Assembly (NCBI GenBank): GCA_030737875.1
Contig: CM060915.1
Location: 905,952,677 to 906,016,676, forward strand
Length of the DNA stretch: 64,000 nucleotides
Source of the DNA: Allium sativum
Lineage: Eukaryota; Streptophyta; Magnoliopsida; Asparagales; Amaryllidaceae
Reading direction: 5' to 3'
Positions 23,401 to 32,224 of this stretch are shown piece by piece; the first letter of the stretch is position 1, and each line of letters opens with the position of its first letter. The notes beneath the pieces were generated by a model. That model did no database searches. It was not told the origin of the DNA and saw nothing but the letters and a program-made list of their open reading frames with translations. The position numbers and the translations under genes were made by a program.

Positions 23401-25110
23401 TAAAGTTTGTAAATAAGTTTCTACACCAAGTGGTATAGTTATTACACTGTAACTCACCTGCTCTTCTACAGCATAAAGAATAACAACTATACATGGCAGG
23501 AAGAACCAGACACCAATTCCTACCATTATAGCCAGAATAGCACAAAACAGCACAAAGATAACATCAAATGCCAGAAAGACCATACAAACCCTTCAAACAA
23601 GAGAGAACGCCAGTTAAAAAAATATAGCTGGTTAAACAAAGGATATAGTAACCGAATAAAAGAGGGATTAATTTGTTTAGAACCAGTAGAGTTTGGGAGC
23701 GTCATGGCTCAAAGCTTCTCCAGAAGTCATCCAATAAAAGCCAAGTGCCCACCATAGTAATGAAAACAGACTATTTGCTGATTCCAAATTTTGAATAATA
23801 CTGCACAAGAAAGGGAAAATATGACTAAGATATTATATTCAAGTAATAAAACCTGCAACCTCTTGAAAAGTAAAAAATGATCATATGTGGATTCACTTAT
23901 GAAGTAATGAAATATGTATAAACTTAAAAGAATAAAGCATATGATCATATTAATAAATTCACACATGTATGCAGCATCACCCAAAGAGAATCAATATCAA
24001 TGAACATTCGCATTTGTAGTAAACACCGAAGCCACTAAAAAATTGTTTGACGCATAGGTACTATAAATGCAGAAGCTGTTTGAATATGAATGTAGGATTT
24101 CATGCATACAACCCCTCTCACAAAAATTAAATTCTATTGATTTTCTATATAAAAACAATAACAATCAACTCATAAAAACAGTGGTTCTCCCCATTTGTTA
24201 TCGATGTATAAGGATACTAAGACATAATCCTGTCCTTCATGAAAATCTCAACAGTCCCCATTTCACTTATTCACTAAAAATAGAAACTACCTACTTCCAC
24301 CTATCTTCTGTATTTTGCATCCAAATTGGATTTACAATGACATTCACGCTTTAAATATTTAAAATCATATTCTAAAATTTAAAGTTAGACATATCTAATG
24401 ACCAGTTATCTTCAAACATTTACTTACATAAGCAATGAATAATGATAGTTATCCATCTTCATTCGTATAGACCCTCATCTACATGCAAAATTAAATGTGT
24501 ACACATTTGAAGAAATATTAGATACATTTTTACCTTCTACAGGGTCTCTTATGCCTCAGCCAAACAAAGAATCCAAATTGTATTCAGTAAAACTATATCA
24601 AGTGACATGTATCCTTATGAGCTCAATGAAACTCAAATAACAATCTTAATTATGGTATGAACCACGATACTAATTTAAAGGAATAAACTTAAAACTTGAA
24701 ATTGGTTACCTAGCCTCATCCTCTCCGTGAAAGAAGAAGAAGCTACCTCTTCCATGCACAAAGAACTTAGCCCAAATCATCAATCCATGAACAAAACAGC
24801 CCACCGCATAACCAACAAGCCATGCCCTCAAAGGCAAACCAGGCGTTTCCTTCCAACTCCAAATCAAAACCCCAAATGCAATAACAACAAACATGAAGTT
24901 CCACAAGACATCCATAACCACCATCGATCTCGTCCTCGTTGTATCCCCCTCCTCCCCGATCATCCTCAACGTAGGGGCTTCCATCCTTCGATTTCTTGCC
25001 CGCCTCAAAAACCTAGCTGCCGCCTGCAAACTTTCCCTGCTAGTTAACCGAGCCGCATATCCCAGGAAAGGGATCGGATACGAGGCAGGGCGTGTGACTC
25101 TCGACGACAT
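10872..25110 (-). CDS. RING-H2 multi-pass membrane E3 ubiquitin ligase (At1g63170/At4g11680-like), five exons
   Basis: Exons on the minus strand: 25110-24710, 23800-23684, 23590-23458, 22579-22421 and 11048-10872. All junctions are GT-AG and the phases agree, giving 987 nt or 328 residues with no internal stop. Seen: a basic N-terminal stretch (about 25-45), hydrophobic segments near 64-85, 93-117, 146-158 and 177-214, then a C-terminal RING-H2 with C272, C275, C290, H292, H295, C298, C309 and C312 (spacing C-x2-C-x14-C-x-H-x2-H-x2-C-x10-C-x2-C). Family knowledge: plant proteins of this architecture are membrane-anchored ubiquitin ligases of similar length whose RING recruits an E2. Substrate and compartment cannot be told from sequence. 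Oddity: intron 4 is 11.4 kb and full of repeats, so the catalytic exon lies far from the rest. The gene looks intact; expression is not shown. Confidence 0.93.
11428..11500 (+). other. tRNA-like promoter boxes, possible SINE trace
   Basis: TGGCCAAGCGGT (box A-like) is followed about 50 bp later by GGTTCAAGGATTC (box B-like). This is not a foldable tRNA gene as read; at best a decayed tRNA-derived repeat. Confidence 0.2.
11780..11925 (-). mobile_element. tRNA-derived SINE
   Basis: The minus strand from about 11922 reads AGTAGGGTTAGGCTCAGTGG, a good box A, then about 30 nt later CACGAGTTCGATCATC, a box B. This order and spacing is that of plant tRNA-derived SINEs, which RNA polymerase III transcribes from these boxes. 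The 3' tail and target duplication were not defined. It lies in intron 4 of the RING ligase gene, in the same orientation. Confidence 0.6.
11930..14800. other. AT-rich intronic sequence with GGTATGGTAACGG-like repeats
   Basis: No coding region recognised. Between about 12420 and 12990 the motif TACCGTTA / GGTATGGTAACGG recurs in both orientations, and outer TGCACCAT / ATGGTGCA segments may be its ends, suggesting an old non-autonomous DNA element. The remainder shows nothing specific. Confidence 0.3.
14800..19950 (+). pseudogene. Decayed retroelement-like tract in intron 4
   Basis: Less AT-rich than its surroundings, with many short broken open frames on the plus strand. These include polar and coiled-coil-like pieces (for example [17 protein letters not shown] near 18918, and 16384-16570) and a Pro-rich piece near 17800. 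None can be named. The composition recalls gag-like regions of plant LTR elements, but no protease, reverse transcriptase or LTR was recognised. Two segments, 15425-15545 and 19250-19372, are diverged copies of each other. Confidence 0.35.
20340..20472. repeat. Compound CA/TACA/TA microsatellite
   Basis: ACATGCACA and TACA units pass into pure (TA)n runs (20417-20436 and 20446-20471). The open frames across it on both strands are repeat artefacts. Confidence 0.85.
20645..20735 (-). other. Possible tRNA-derived repeat
   Basis: The minus strand has TTGATCTAACTGTGAAG (weak box A) then GGGAGCTCGAATCCC (good box B-like) about 45 nt later. It may be a SINE trace; ends not found. Confidence 0.25.
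21350..21713. mobile_element. Mutator-like foldback element with 9-bp target duplication
   Basis: 364 bp beginning GGACAAATTTTCGAAATA and ending TATTTTGAAATTTTGTCC, flanked by exact AAGATATTT on both sides (21341-21349 and 21714-21722). Arm A (21350-21440) is inverted as arm B (about 21450-21539), and arm B is copied directly as arm C (about 21627-21713). A perfect 20-bp palindrome, CCACCTCAGCGCTGAGGTGG, sits at 21605-21624 between B and C. Non-coding. Confidence 0.85.
21779..22335. repeat. Local duplication, one copy interrupted by a GGGTTGGGTC-containing insert
   Basis: Copy 1 (about 21779-21905) contains TGATGTAAAAAGGAAAGC and CACATTGTAGGTGACA-like text. It recurs as 22062-22113 plus 22251-22335. 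The interruption 22114-22243 carries inverted GGGTTGGGTC/GGCCCAACCC motifs and has AAATTAA on both sides (22107-22113 and 22244-22250), consistent with an insertion into the second copy. Confidence 0.6.
22421..22579 (-). CDS. RING ligase gene, exon 4: hydrophilic linker
   Basis: 159 nt, 53 codons, phase 0 at both ends. It begins [16 protein letters not shown] and ends HNIPTEDA, which in this family lies directly before the first RING cysteines. Acceptor AAATTAG/GAAGG; donor GATGCT/GTAAGT is a perfect consensus although it opens an 11.4-kb intron. Confidence 0.92.
22723..23111. mobile_element. MITE in intron 3, TAA target site
   Basis: The left end AAGCATTTCC and the inverse of the right end GAGCATCTCC match at 8 of 10 bases, with TAA on both sides (22720-22722 and 23112-23114), as in PIF/Harbinger-type MITEs. 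The interior has several GCGCCTG...TGAACA units in both orientations. 389 bp, non-coding, inside the RING ligase gene. Confidence 0.7.
23458..23590 (-). CDS. RING ligase gene, exon 3: paired transmembrane segments
   Basis: 133 nt between acceptor TTTGAAG/GGTTTG and donor GAGCAG/GTGAGT. It completes Trp173 and encodes 44 residues, almost all hydrophobic ([20 protein letters not shown], then [16 protein letters not shown]). This gives one or two membrane passes ending in a charged tail that enters the pre-RING linker. It ends in phase 0. Confidence 0.92.
23684..23800 (-). CDS. RING ligase gene, exon 2
   Basis: 117 nt between acceptor CTTGTGCAG/TATT and donor CTACTG/GTTCTA. It completes Ser134 and encodes a segment containing [20 protein letters not shown], a strongly conserved Trp-rich hydrophobic stretch in this family. 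It ends two bases into the Trp173 codon. The neighbouring intron 2 is only 93 bp. Confidence 0.92.
24710..25110 (-). CDS. RING ligase gene, exon 1: N-terminus and first membrane segments
   Basis: Encodes residues 1-133 plus two bases of codon 134. It opens [15 protein letters not shown], continues through an Arg-rich stretch ([12 protein letters not shown]) that is typical of this family, and has two hydrophobic segments (around [17 protein letters not shown] and [18 protein letters not shown]). The donor reads GGCTAG/GTAACC. This ATG was chosen because the family begins just before this Arg-rich region and the only upstream ATG found in the leader opens a short separate ORF that stops before it. 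Confidence 0.93.
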
Positions 25111-25116
25111 AGATGG

Positions 25117-25233
25117 TTAGCTTGTGCTTTTTGGATAGAAAGGTTGAATCTTCAGAGTGAAGAATGGAAATAAAAGAAAAAGGGTATTGAGTTGGAAGTT
25201 TATTTTCGGTGGGATTTGGACTGAGTAAGCCAT
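25117..25233 (-). CDS. Upstream ORF (38 codons) in the 5' leader of the RING ligase gene
   Basis: An ATG at 25233-25231 on the minus strand opens 38 codons (beginning MAYSVQIPPKINF) and ends at TAA 25119-25117, 6 nt before the main ATG at 25110. Its +4 base is G, whereas the main ATG has T at both -3 and +4, a weak context. Known principle: a uORF stopping this close to the main start usually reduces translation of the downstream ORF. Whether it lies in the mature transcript depends on the start site, which is not proven. Confidence 0.55.
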   Translation of the reverse strand: MAYSVQIPPKINFQLNTLFLLFPFFTLKIQPFYPKSTS

Positions 25234-25350
25234 GGAAGAAAGATTGGGGGCTGAGGTGAGGACGACGACAAAATTTGTTTATTTTTTTTGTTCGGGAGTT
25301 TTAAGGGCGGTTAAAGCATTTTCAAAGACATGAAATGATGAAAATTCAAT

Positions 25351-25371
25351 AACTAATATAAATATGGCTAA
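25351..25371 (-). promoter_or_regulatory. Possible TATA element of the RING ligase gene
   Basis: The minus strand reads CCATATTTATATTAG about 245 bp before the start codon. If used, the start site would fall near 25325 and the uORF would be transcribed. A foldback MITE starts immediately upstream of it. AT-rich matches are common here, so this is weak. Confidence 0.25.
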
Positions 25372-25374
25372 GTG

Positions 25375-25559
25375 GGGATGAAATCACCTTAACCCAAAAT
25401 TGGCTTATCCCCTGATCAACCAATCAGACTCCTCCTGAGTTCAATCCTTTTGCAGTTCAATCCCAAAAAATTGGATTTAATTGCAAAAGGTTGAAATCAT
25501 GAGGTTTTAATTGGTCTGATTCAGGGGCCATAGAGATTTCGGTCCAGGTGATTTGGCCC
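25375..25559. mobile_element. Foldback MITE, Mutator-like, just upstream of the RING ligase gene
   Basis: 185 bp flanked by an exact 10-bp direct repeat TGGCTAAGTG (25365-25374 and 25560-25569), fitting the 9-10 bp target duplications of Mutator-like elements. The ends are inverted: GGGATGAAATCACCT on the left, GGGCCAAATCACCTG as the reverse complement of the right. Inner arms also pair (CCCTGATCAACCAATCAGA with TTGGTCTGATTCAGGGG), so the whole element folds into a hairpin. It is too short to code. Confidence 0.8.
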
Positions 25560-25689
25560 TGGCTAAGTGATATGCTAATGGTAAAACATTTGGTACAACT
25601 GTACGGTTTCCCGAATATTGCATATAGCAATTGAACTGAAAGTCTGTATGAGGATTGTATATGTATCTTAACTATAGCAAGTAATGATA

Positions 25690-26464
25690 ATAACAAGTAA
25701 ACAATAAAGTAAGTAAGATAAGAAACAATTACACCAGTATTTTATTCTGCTTCGGACCTCCCGTCCTACGTTCAGTCTCAAAGCTCCCCTTCGGCTTTCT
25801 TACTAACACAAACTTCGCTCGTTTCGCCTGAAGGAATAGGCTTACAGGTGGAAAAGTGGCTTTGACAATAATGTGTTCTTTAAAACACGTATTTTTACTG
25901 AATAGTAAAGAGTTCTCCTATAATCTCAATGTATTAATATGAGAATTGAATATCTTGATAATATAGAAGAGATTGAGTGCTTGACTAGAGAGAGATAACA
26001 AGTATAGAAAGCTTAGAGAGTATAAAATAGATTCAGAAAGGATTCGGTGATTAAAACCTTCAATCTAAGATATATTTATAGTAAATGAATTTTTTTTATG
26101 AAAGGATGTAATCTTTGAAAGCAAAACTCTTCGTTTGAAATAATATTTCTATTGGAAAATTCGTTTAGAGTGGAAGAGAAGGGTTGTGACCTTTGAAAAT
26201 GAAGAAGCATCTTTTTAGAATATAACAGATGTTTGCCAAGACAAACGTCTGTCCATATGGTCAGACGTATGTCCATGTAATCTGATATATTTCAGATACA
26301 AAGGCAGAAGCTTGTCTATATGGCGATGGACGTCTGTGGTTACAGGAAATAATTTTCCGAGAGTGTGAACAGACGTCTATCCTTATATGACAGAGGTCTG
26401 TGTTGAGTCCAGGATTATTTCTTGAACCTAGTATCAGACGTATGTACTTGCACAGACTGATATA
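25690..26464 (-). mobile_element. LTR-like segment, minus strand
   Basis: Read on the minus strand it has an LTR order: a cluster of AGACGTCTG-type boxes (26228-26450), a TATA box TATAAATATA at 26080-26071, then about 330 bp on an AATAAA signal (25746-25741). It continues on the far side of the solo LTR, where a TGTTGAG start may lie at 28923. Neither target duplication nor internal coding region was found. Confidence 0.45.
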
Positions 26465-27289
26465 TGTATTGTTAAGCAGCATTTTGGTTCGGTTACCAGA
26501 AGTAGTCCAGGCCCACACGACTCGGCCCAACGCGTGGTTCAACGGCTCAGAAGTGTTACCAACATCCTCAGGAATCAAGCTAAGACAGGGTCGCGCAAGA
26601 ATAGTCGTCACGGCTCGCCAAACTACTCTCGGATAATACAAGTCACGGATCAGGTGAACGCACTCAGAAACGTGTGAATCATATCAAGCAAATCAAGGTT
26701 TTAGCACCAGAAGACTCGAGTCGGGCCACTGGAAGAATTTCGCATCCCTCGGATGCGAGATTCATCGGTATTAAAGATCGCTCGTCCGGCACGTGCCGAC
26801 CACTTCCAAAAGCTTGCGCAACACGCATCGATCGGTTCCAGAGTCCATCCTTGGCTCCACCCGTGCTTTGCATCCGTGCCTCGCATCACCGTGCTTCGCA
26901 TCTGTGCCTCGCACCACCGTGTCTCGCTTCGCCAGACTCCGCATCACCTGGGTTGACACGTTTTGGTCAAAGTTGTCACACTTCGGCAACATCGTCAGAA
27001 AACACAAAGTAATTCGGTCGAAGTCACGTCACAAACAAAAAAGTGGACGAAAACCCCTTTAGGCGACCTCTTATGGGCCTGAAAACGTCCATTACGGTGC
27101 TGAACACGGTAACTCTTGTACATCTCTGAGTTAGCTTCAGGTACAACTTATGTTTGGCCCAAACGGCCTTACAATTTGAAAGTTACGCCCGTTTCCGTGA
27201 ACGCATGTCGATCGCTCAAGATCATCGGATTAGCTCGGCACGACGGGCCCAGAATTCAATAGACAAGCCTTGCCCCCTTTTTCGTATCT

Positions 27290-27620
27290 CGTATCCCCAG
27301 AGAGGATATGAATTGCGTACTCCCTAGAGGGATATGAAATTCTTACCCCTCGGGAAGGATACGAATTTCGTATCCCCTGAAGGGATACGAATTTCGTACC
27401 CCCAGAGGGATACAAAATTTGTATCACTCGGGAAGGATACGAAATTCATATCCCCCAATGGGATATGAAATTTGTATCTCGTATCCCCCTAAAAGGATAC
27501 GAATTTTGTATCCTCCAACGGGATACGAAATGCTTACCCCTCAGAAAGGATACGAATTTTGTATCCCTCATGGGGATACGACGGGATACGAATTTTGTAC
27601 CTCTTAGAGAGGATCCGAAA
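27290..27620. repeat. Tandem palindromic GGATACGAATTTCGTATCC units in the solo LTR
   Basis: About ten imperfect units, each a self-complementary GGATACGAAATTYGTATCC core joined by CCC(C/T)NNNNGGG linkers. They lie upstream of the LTR TATA box. Open frames here are artefacts of the repeat. Confidence 0.85.
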
Positions 27621-28079
27621 TTTTCCTAAACCTCACAAAGGGACCAGAAATCTTCATGTGTGGGCAATTATCGTACCTTTTCCCACCTAACCCTTCCACT
27701 ATAAATAACCCCTCACTTCCAAAATAACATGAGTGGTTCAAGTTCTCCTCCAAGCTTTAATGGCTTCTTAGGAAGAAGATATTCTTCCCCAAGCCTCCTA
27801 AACAACTTTTTTCATCATACATGGAAGAAGACACATTTGCTTGGACTCATGAGCATACTTTTGTAGGTTTAACCATACTTTTGGACATCAAACCACCTTT
27901 GGACTTCTAAAAGCTCTCAAGCACCGCTAATGGCTTCTATTTTCTCAATCATGAACATTGGACATAGTATGTACAACTAAAACATTGCATACAAGCCTTT
28001 CAACCACTTTCGGGCATTTGCAAGGACCTCAACACTACCTTTGGACATTTCTGATACATCCAAGCACTTAACGAAGAAG

Positions 28080-28420
28080 AAGACATCCTCTCGGACCCCG
28101 AATCTGCTCCTTCTCTCGGACCCGACTCTGCTCCTCCTCTCAGGCCCGAATCCACTCATCCTCTCGGACCCCGAATCTGCTCCTCCTCTCGGAACCATCC
28201 TCCTCTCGAACCCCAACTCCTCTCCTCCTCTCAGACCCCGACTCCGATCCTCCTCTCGGACCCTGACATTGATCCTCCTCTCGGACCCCAAATCTGATCC
28301 TCCTCTCGGACCCTGACTCCGCTCCTCCTCTCGGACTCGACCCCGCTCCTCCTCTCGGACCCCGACTCTACTCCTCTCGGACCCGACTCCGACCTCCTCT
28401 CGGAACCTTCCAACTCCGAC
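28080..28420. repeat. CTCCTCTCGGACCC minisatellite in the solo LTR
   Basis: More than ten copies of a unit of roughly 20-30 bp, CTCCTCCTCTCGGACCCNGA, which is strand-asymmetric (pyrimidine-rich on plus). It lies after the LTR TATA box and would be transcribed. The Arg/Gly/Ser-rich minus-strand open frames are by-products. Confidence 0.85.
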
Positions 28421-28866
28421 CTCATCTTGGACCTTCCGAACCTCGGCATCTTCTGGACCTTGGCACTACCTGACGCCCTCCGGACCTCGACAACCTCCCA
28501 ACACCCTCCAGACCTCGGAATCTCCCGACTCCACCACATCATCGGTATCTCCTCGACTGCTCCCGATCAGCAAGGTAGCTCGACAATAAGGATTAAGCGA
28601 ACATTATTAATCATTGTAACTTCATTTGTAATAATATCTTCCATTGTACTCTAGCAATAGTGAAATAAAATCAGCAAAGCCTTCAAAGTGGACGTAGATT
28701 CGATCCGGACCAAACCACTATAAATTACTGTGTCCTTTACTTTCCTGCACATTATTACTGCATCTTCCATATTTTTCCGCTCTGGACATTTTAGGCTCTG
28801 GACATTTTAGTTTCAAAATTTTGGAACTCTCGGATGTTGACGACAATTTTAGACGTCAACATGTAT

Positions 28867-29764
28867 ACTTTAAAAAAACTCATATAAACCCAAGGAGATT
28901 TTACGTAGAGCTTAAACTCAACACATAATGTAACCTTTCAATGATGTCTTCGAGTATCTCTTGTGGTCTTGATCATGTTTTTATCTCCTTCTTGAATAAA
29001 CCCTGCAAGATTATATGATATACAATATATATTTTCTATGGTTGTATAGTTGTTGTCATTAAAATCTCAAAAAGAGGATCTAAACGAACGAGGAGCACGC
29101 TATCGTTGATTCAGAAATTCTATGAGGCCCAAAACACTAGGTTGGTGAATATGCTCAAAATGATATTAGTCGTTAACATTATATTTGCTCCCCTTAAATC
29201 GACCTTTGATCTATAATTCGCACTTCCCGTATGTACTATTTTCGAGCCTTGTAGAACGTTTTTTCATTGATTAAAGGTGCGATAGCGGGCCCCGGTCACA
29301 ATTAGATAACAAATAAGTAAATAAAATGAATTATTCTGGTAATATACGAATGAGTATGCTTTTGTATTTTTCTGTATAGTCTCACGTTATGGAATAAGTT
29401 TAATCACTAGCTCCAAATCCTATATATAAATGAGTCAATGTAATGGAAATAGATAACTAACATCTTAAAATGAATAAAAGTATCTTCCCTTTCTTCTCTT
29501 CGATGTATTCCAATTTCTTTATTTTATAGCATGATAACAGATTGATTAAATCGTTCATGTATATCCATGCTTATTTCTTCTCTCTAATGTAGATTTCAGT
29601 TTTGATAATAGATCTTCAAATGTTAAGTTATTTTCCACATCTGATTGATTAAATCTTTCAATATTTATTTTGTTAATTTTATTTCTCCTACATATCGTTG
29701 TATCAATGATCTACTTATTCATACCTGATTCCATTTGTACATCTTTTTTTTGTCTTTGTATTTA
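28867..29764. other. AT-rich spacer
   Basis: The first 57 bp may finish the minus-strand LTR-like segment. The rest has no recognisable gene, repeat end or promoter. Confidence 0.4.
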
Positions 29765-30491
29765 GAAGTGTAAATCGGTCGGGCTGGACATTACAAGAGG
29801 AACGGTAGATTCCAACAGTTAGGAGCCTTTGGCGGCCGTTGGAAGTTGTTGGTAAAGCCGTTGATATACAAATCAATGGTTTCCAACAAATTTCAATGTC
29901 ACCAACGACAATTTTCCAACAGCTTCCAATTGTATAATTTGGCCATGTTTATTTCAGGTTTGGCCAATAAGCCATTGAAAACCGTTGAAGGTCGATGAAA
30001 ATCAGTTGTTGCTAACTGTTGGGAACCAATGAAATATATGGACCTGTAAGTCGTTGCCAACCGTCGGATGCCGTTGGAAATCTGAGTATCCTTTTTTTAT
30101 ATAGATTTTAGATTACTCACTTCCAACCACTCGCATCTCATATTCATCAAAATAGCTCCATTTCGAGCATATACATTAGAGTCACAAGCACATACATACC
30201 CAAACATAATATTATAGCAAAATCAAACACAAAACATGCAAAACACATAACATAAACCAATATTTACAAAATGCATCAACTCAACGTCATCAACACAGCA
30301 TATTTGTACATACATCTCAACGTCATCAACCCAACGTCAAAATAAAAAGTCATCCAACACTACATCCAAACCATCATCACCAACATAGCATCAACACAAG
30401 CAAACCATCATAATGTATCAAGCATAATCATCACCCACCCTCAAAGCGTATATGAACATATATATACAACATCAAAACAAACTAACCTCAA

Positions 30492-32015
30492 TTCATTCTC
30501 CCCCAGAAGATGAAGGACATGTACCGTACTGGCCAATGAACTTCGCCAGATGCTAGTTAAGCTGCTCCATCTTCTTTTCGCAGCGGCGATCACGCTCATT
30601 AAGCTCTACGATCTAAGCTCGTAGTTGTGCGATCTCCTCCTTATCCTGAGCCCTTTAGTATGACTGCTGAGATATCCTAACATGTATATAATTTTAGATT
30701 TTCGGTATTTTATAATAGCACTTCAAGTAAATTTCAATTTTTATTATTATAAAATTTAGTTTTTATCATCGCTAGGTTGCCAAAACCATAGCATATGTTC
30801 CAGGTTGGTGAATCCACGATAGCATCAAAAATCTTATCCTCATCCTAGGCAGTCAACTCGATCCTTCCAGCCTCTTCAAACATTTGTTCCCTTTGTAGCT
30901 GAAATTTATCCGTTAAACAAAATACAATTGAATTTAGATAACATTACTTTAATTAAATTATAACTTTAAGCTAACTATGTTATACTTACATATGCATCAC
31001 GCACTTTGGCATCGTGGTCCTAAAAGTAGGAAACTGAGCATGTGTTGTCGATCTGACTCACTGCATGTGTATGCTCAAAAGCATCTGAGCACAACACAGG
31101 AACATCCCGTTGTCTCTCCAGAAATATGCATATATATAAATTAAAACTTAAAATTAAATCAACTATAACTTTTAATAGCTTATAACTTAAAATCTATAAC
31201 CGTGTAATTAATAAATATATCAGGTCCTCGCGAAGGTGCTAGAACGACTTGGAACCACCGCGATGTGTAACCGGGTTCTTGCTCGTATTTTCTGAATTTC
31301 TTGCGGACTCAGCCTATACGTTTAAATTAAAAAAGTGTTTTATTCTAATTTATATATTAATCAAGTAGAACAATTTAAATAAATATGCAGTAAATTTACC
31401 TGAAACTGCTCATTATTCCACCAAGTATGCAGACCGTCCCACACCTTAGCGTTCATCCAATCCGTTTTTTTCCCAGCTGATTTTATGTTATTTAGTGTCT
31501 CTCTGAAATTTTTAGCCACTTTATTGTTTCAGTGGCACCGGACGAGCAAAATATTCATCTCCTGGAGATCCACCGCACCCTGCGTTTTTTAAAGACAACA
31601 TAAGTACAAACTAATCAAATAGGAGCATAACTACTTAATGTAATAAATGTTATATCACACGTACTAGAAAATTCTACCAAATAGTCTCCTTGACAATTTC
31701 TGGTACCAATGTCCACTTGGGCCAACATGAAGTCAAACGAGCCATGTAAGTACGTTTCGATATCGCCAACACCGTATTGGAAGGCTCTAACTCAAAAACC
31801 CTGTGTTAAACAAAAAAAACATTTAATATTTCTTGGCTATTGTGTGTGCGTGTGTGTGTGTGTATATATATAATTTATTGTACATAAATGAAATTTATAC
31901 TTGAAACTTAATACTTACCCTCTATTGCCTTTTGACTTAAGCCACACCGCAGGACGTGATAGCTCCTACGATGGACCACTGCCATCGCCACCTACCGGAC
32001 TGTGTGGCATCATAC
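30492..32015 (-). pseudogene. TNPA-like (Ptta/En/Spm) gene remnant of CACTA 2
   Basis: Minus-strand exon-like blocks in order: WPKWTLVPEIVKETIW (about 31740), FRETLNNIKSAGKKTDW (31510), SKNPVTHRGGSKSF (31290), QRDVPVLCSDAFEHTHAVSQ (31110), then a charged coiled-coil tail VELNERDRRCEKKMEQLN (30620-30560) near the end. The THRGGSKSF-type block and a C-terminal coiled coil are typical of plant Ptta/En/Spm proteins, which bind subterminal repeats. Several in-frame stops are present. Confidence 0.75.
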
Positions 32016-32224
32016 CTATTACATACAACAATATAACATAACATAAAAGGGCTATGTAAAACAAACAGTATGACATAACATATAAGGACTATGCGATATA
32101 AATAATATGACATAACATAAAATTATAACATTATAACAAACTGTATGACATAGCATAAAAGGACTATGTAAATCAAATAGTGTGACATGACATAATATAA
32201 AATTACCTTTTAAAATGAGGATTA

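Larger units (their letters stand above)
26470..28861 (+). mobile_element. Solo LTR with TGTAT target duplication
   Basis: 2392 bp starting TGTTAAGCAGC and ending GACGTCAACA, flanked by an exact 5-bp duplication TGTAT (26465-26469 and 28862-28866). Inside, a TATA box (CACTATAAATAACCC, about 27698) and AATAAA near 28665 give U3-R-U5 order on the plus strand. No internal region or second LTR follows, so recombination between two LTRs is the likely origin. Long LTRs of this kind are usual for Ty3/gypsy elements, but the family is not identified. Confidence 0.9.

Noticed and set aside
23342..23583. Overlapping minus-strand open frames at the ligase gene
   Set aside because: They run past splice sites; only 23458-23590 is exon, as phase and family conservation show.
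26401..26469. TGTTGAG at 26401 as the left end of the solo LTR
   Set aside because: It lacks a matching target duplication (GTCTG versus TGTAT). TGTTAAG at 26470 has the exact TGTAT pair.
26674..27062. Several overlapping open frames on both strands
   Set aside because: They lie inside the solo LTR U3 region, have Cys/Arg/His-rich repeat composition and no family resemblance.
27977..28542. Arg/Gly/Ser/Glu-rich open frames
   Set aside because: By-products of the CTCCTCTCGGACCC minisatellite, which lacks stops in several frames.
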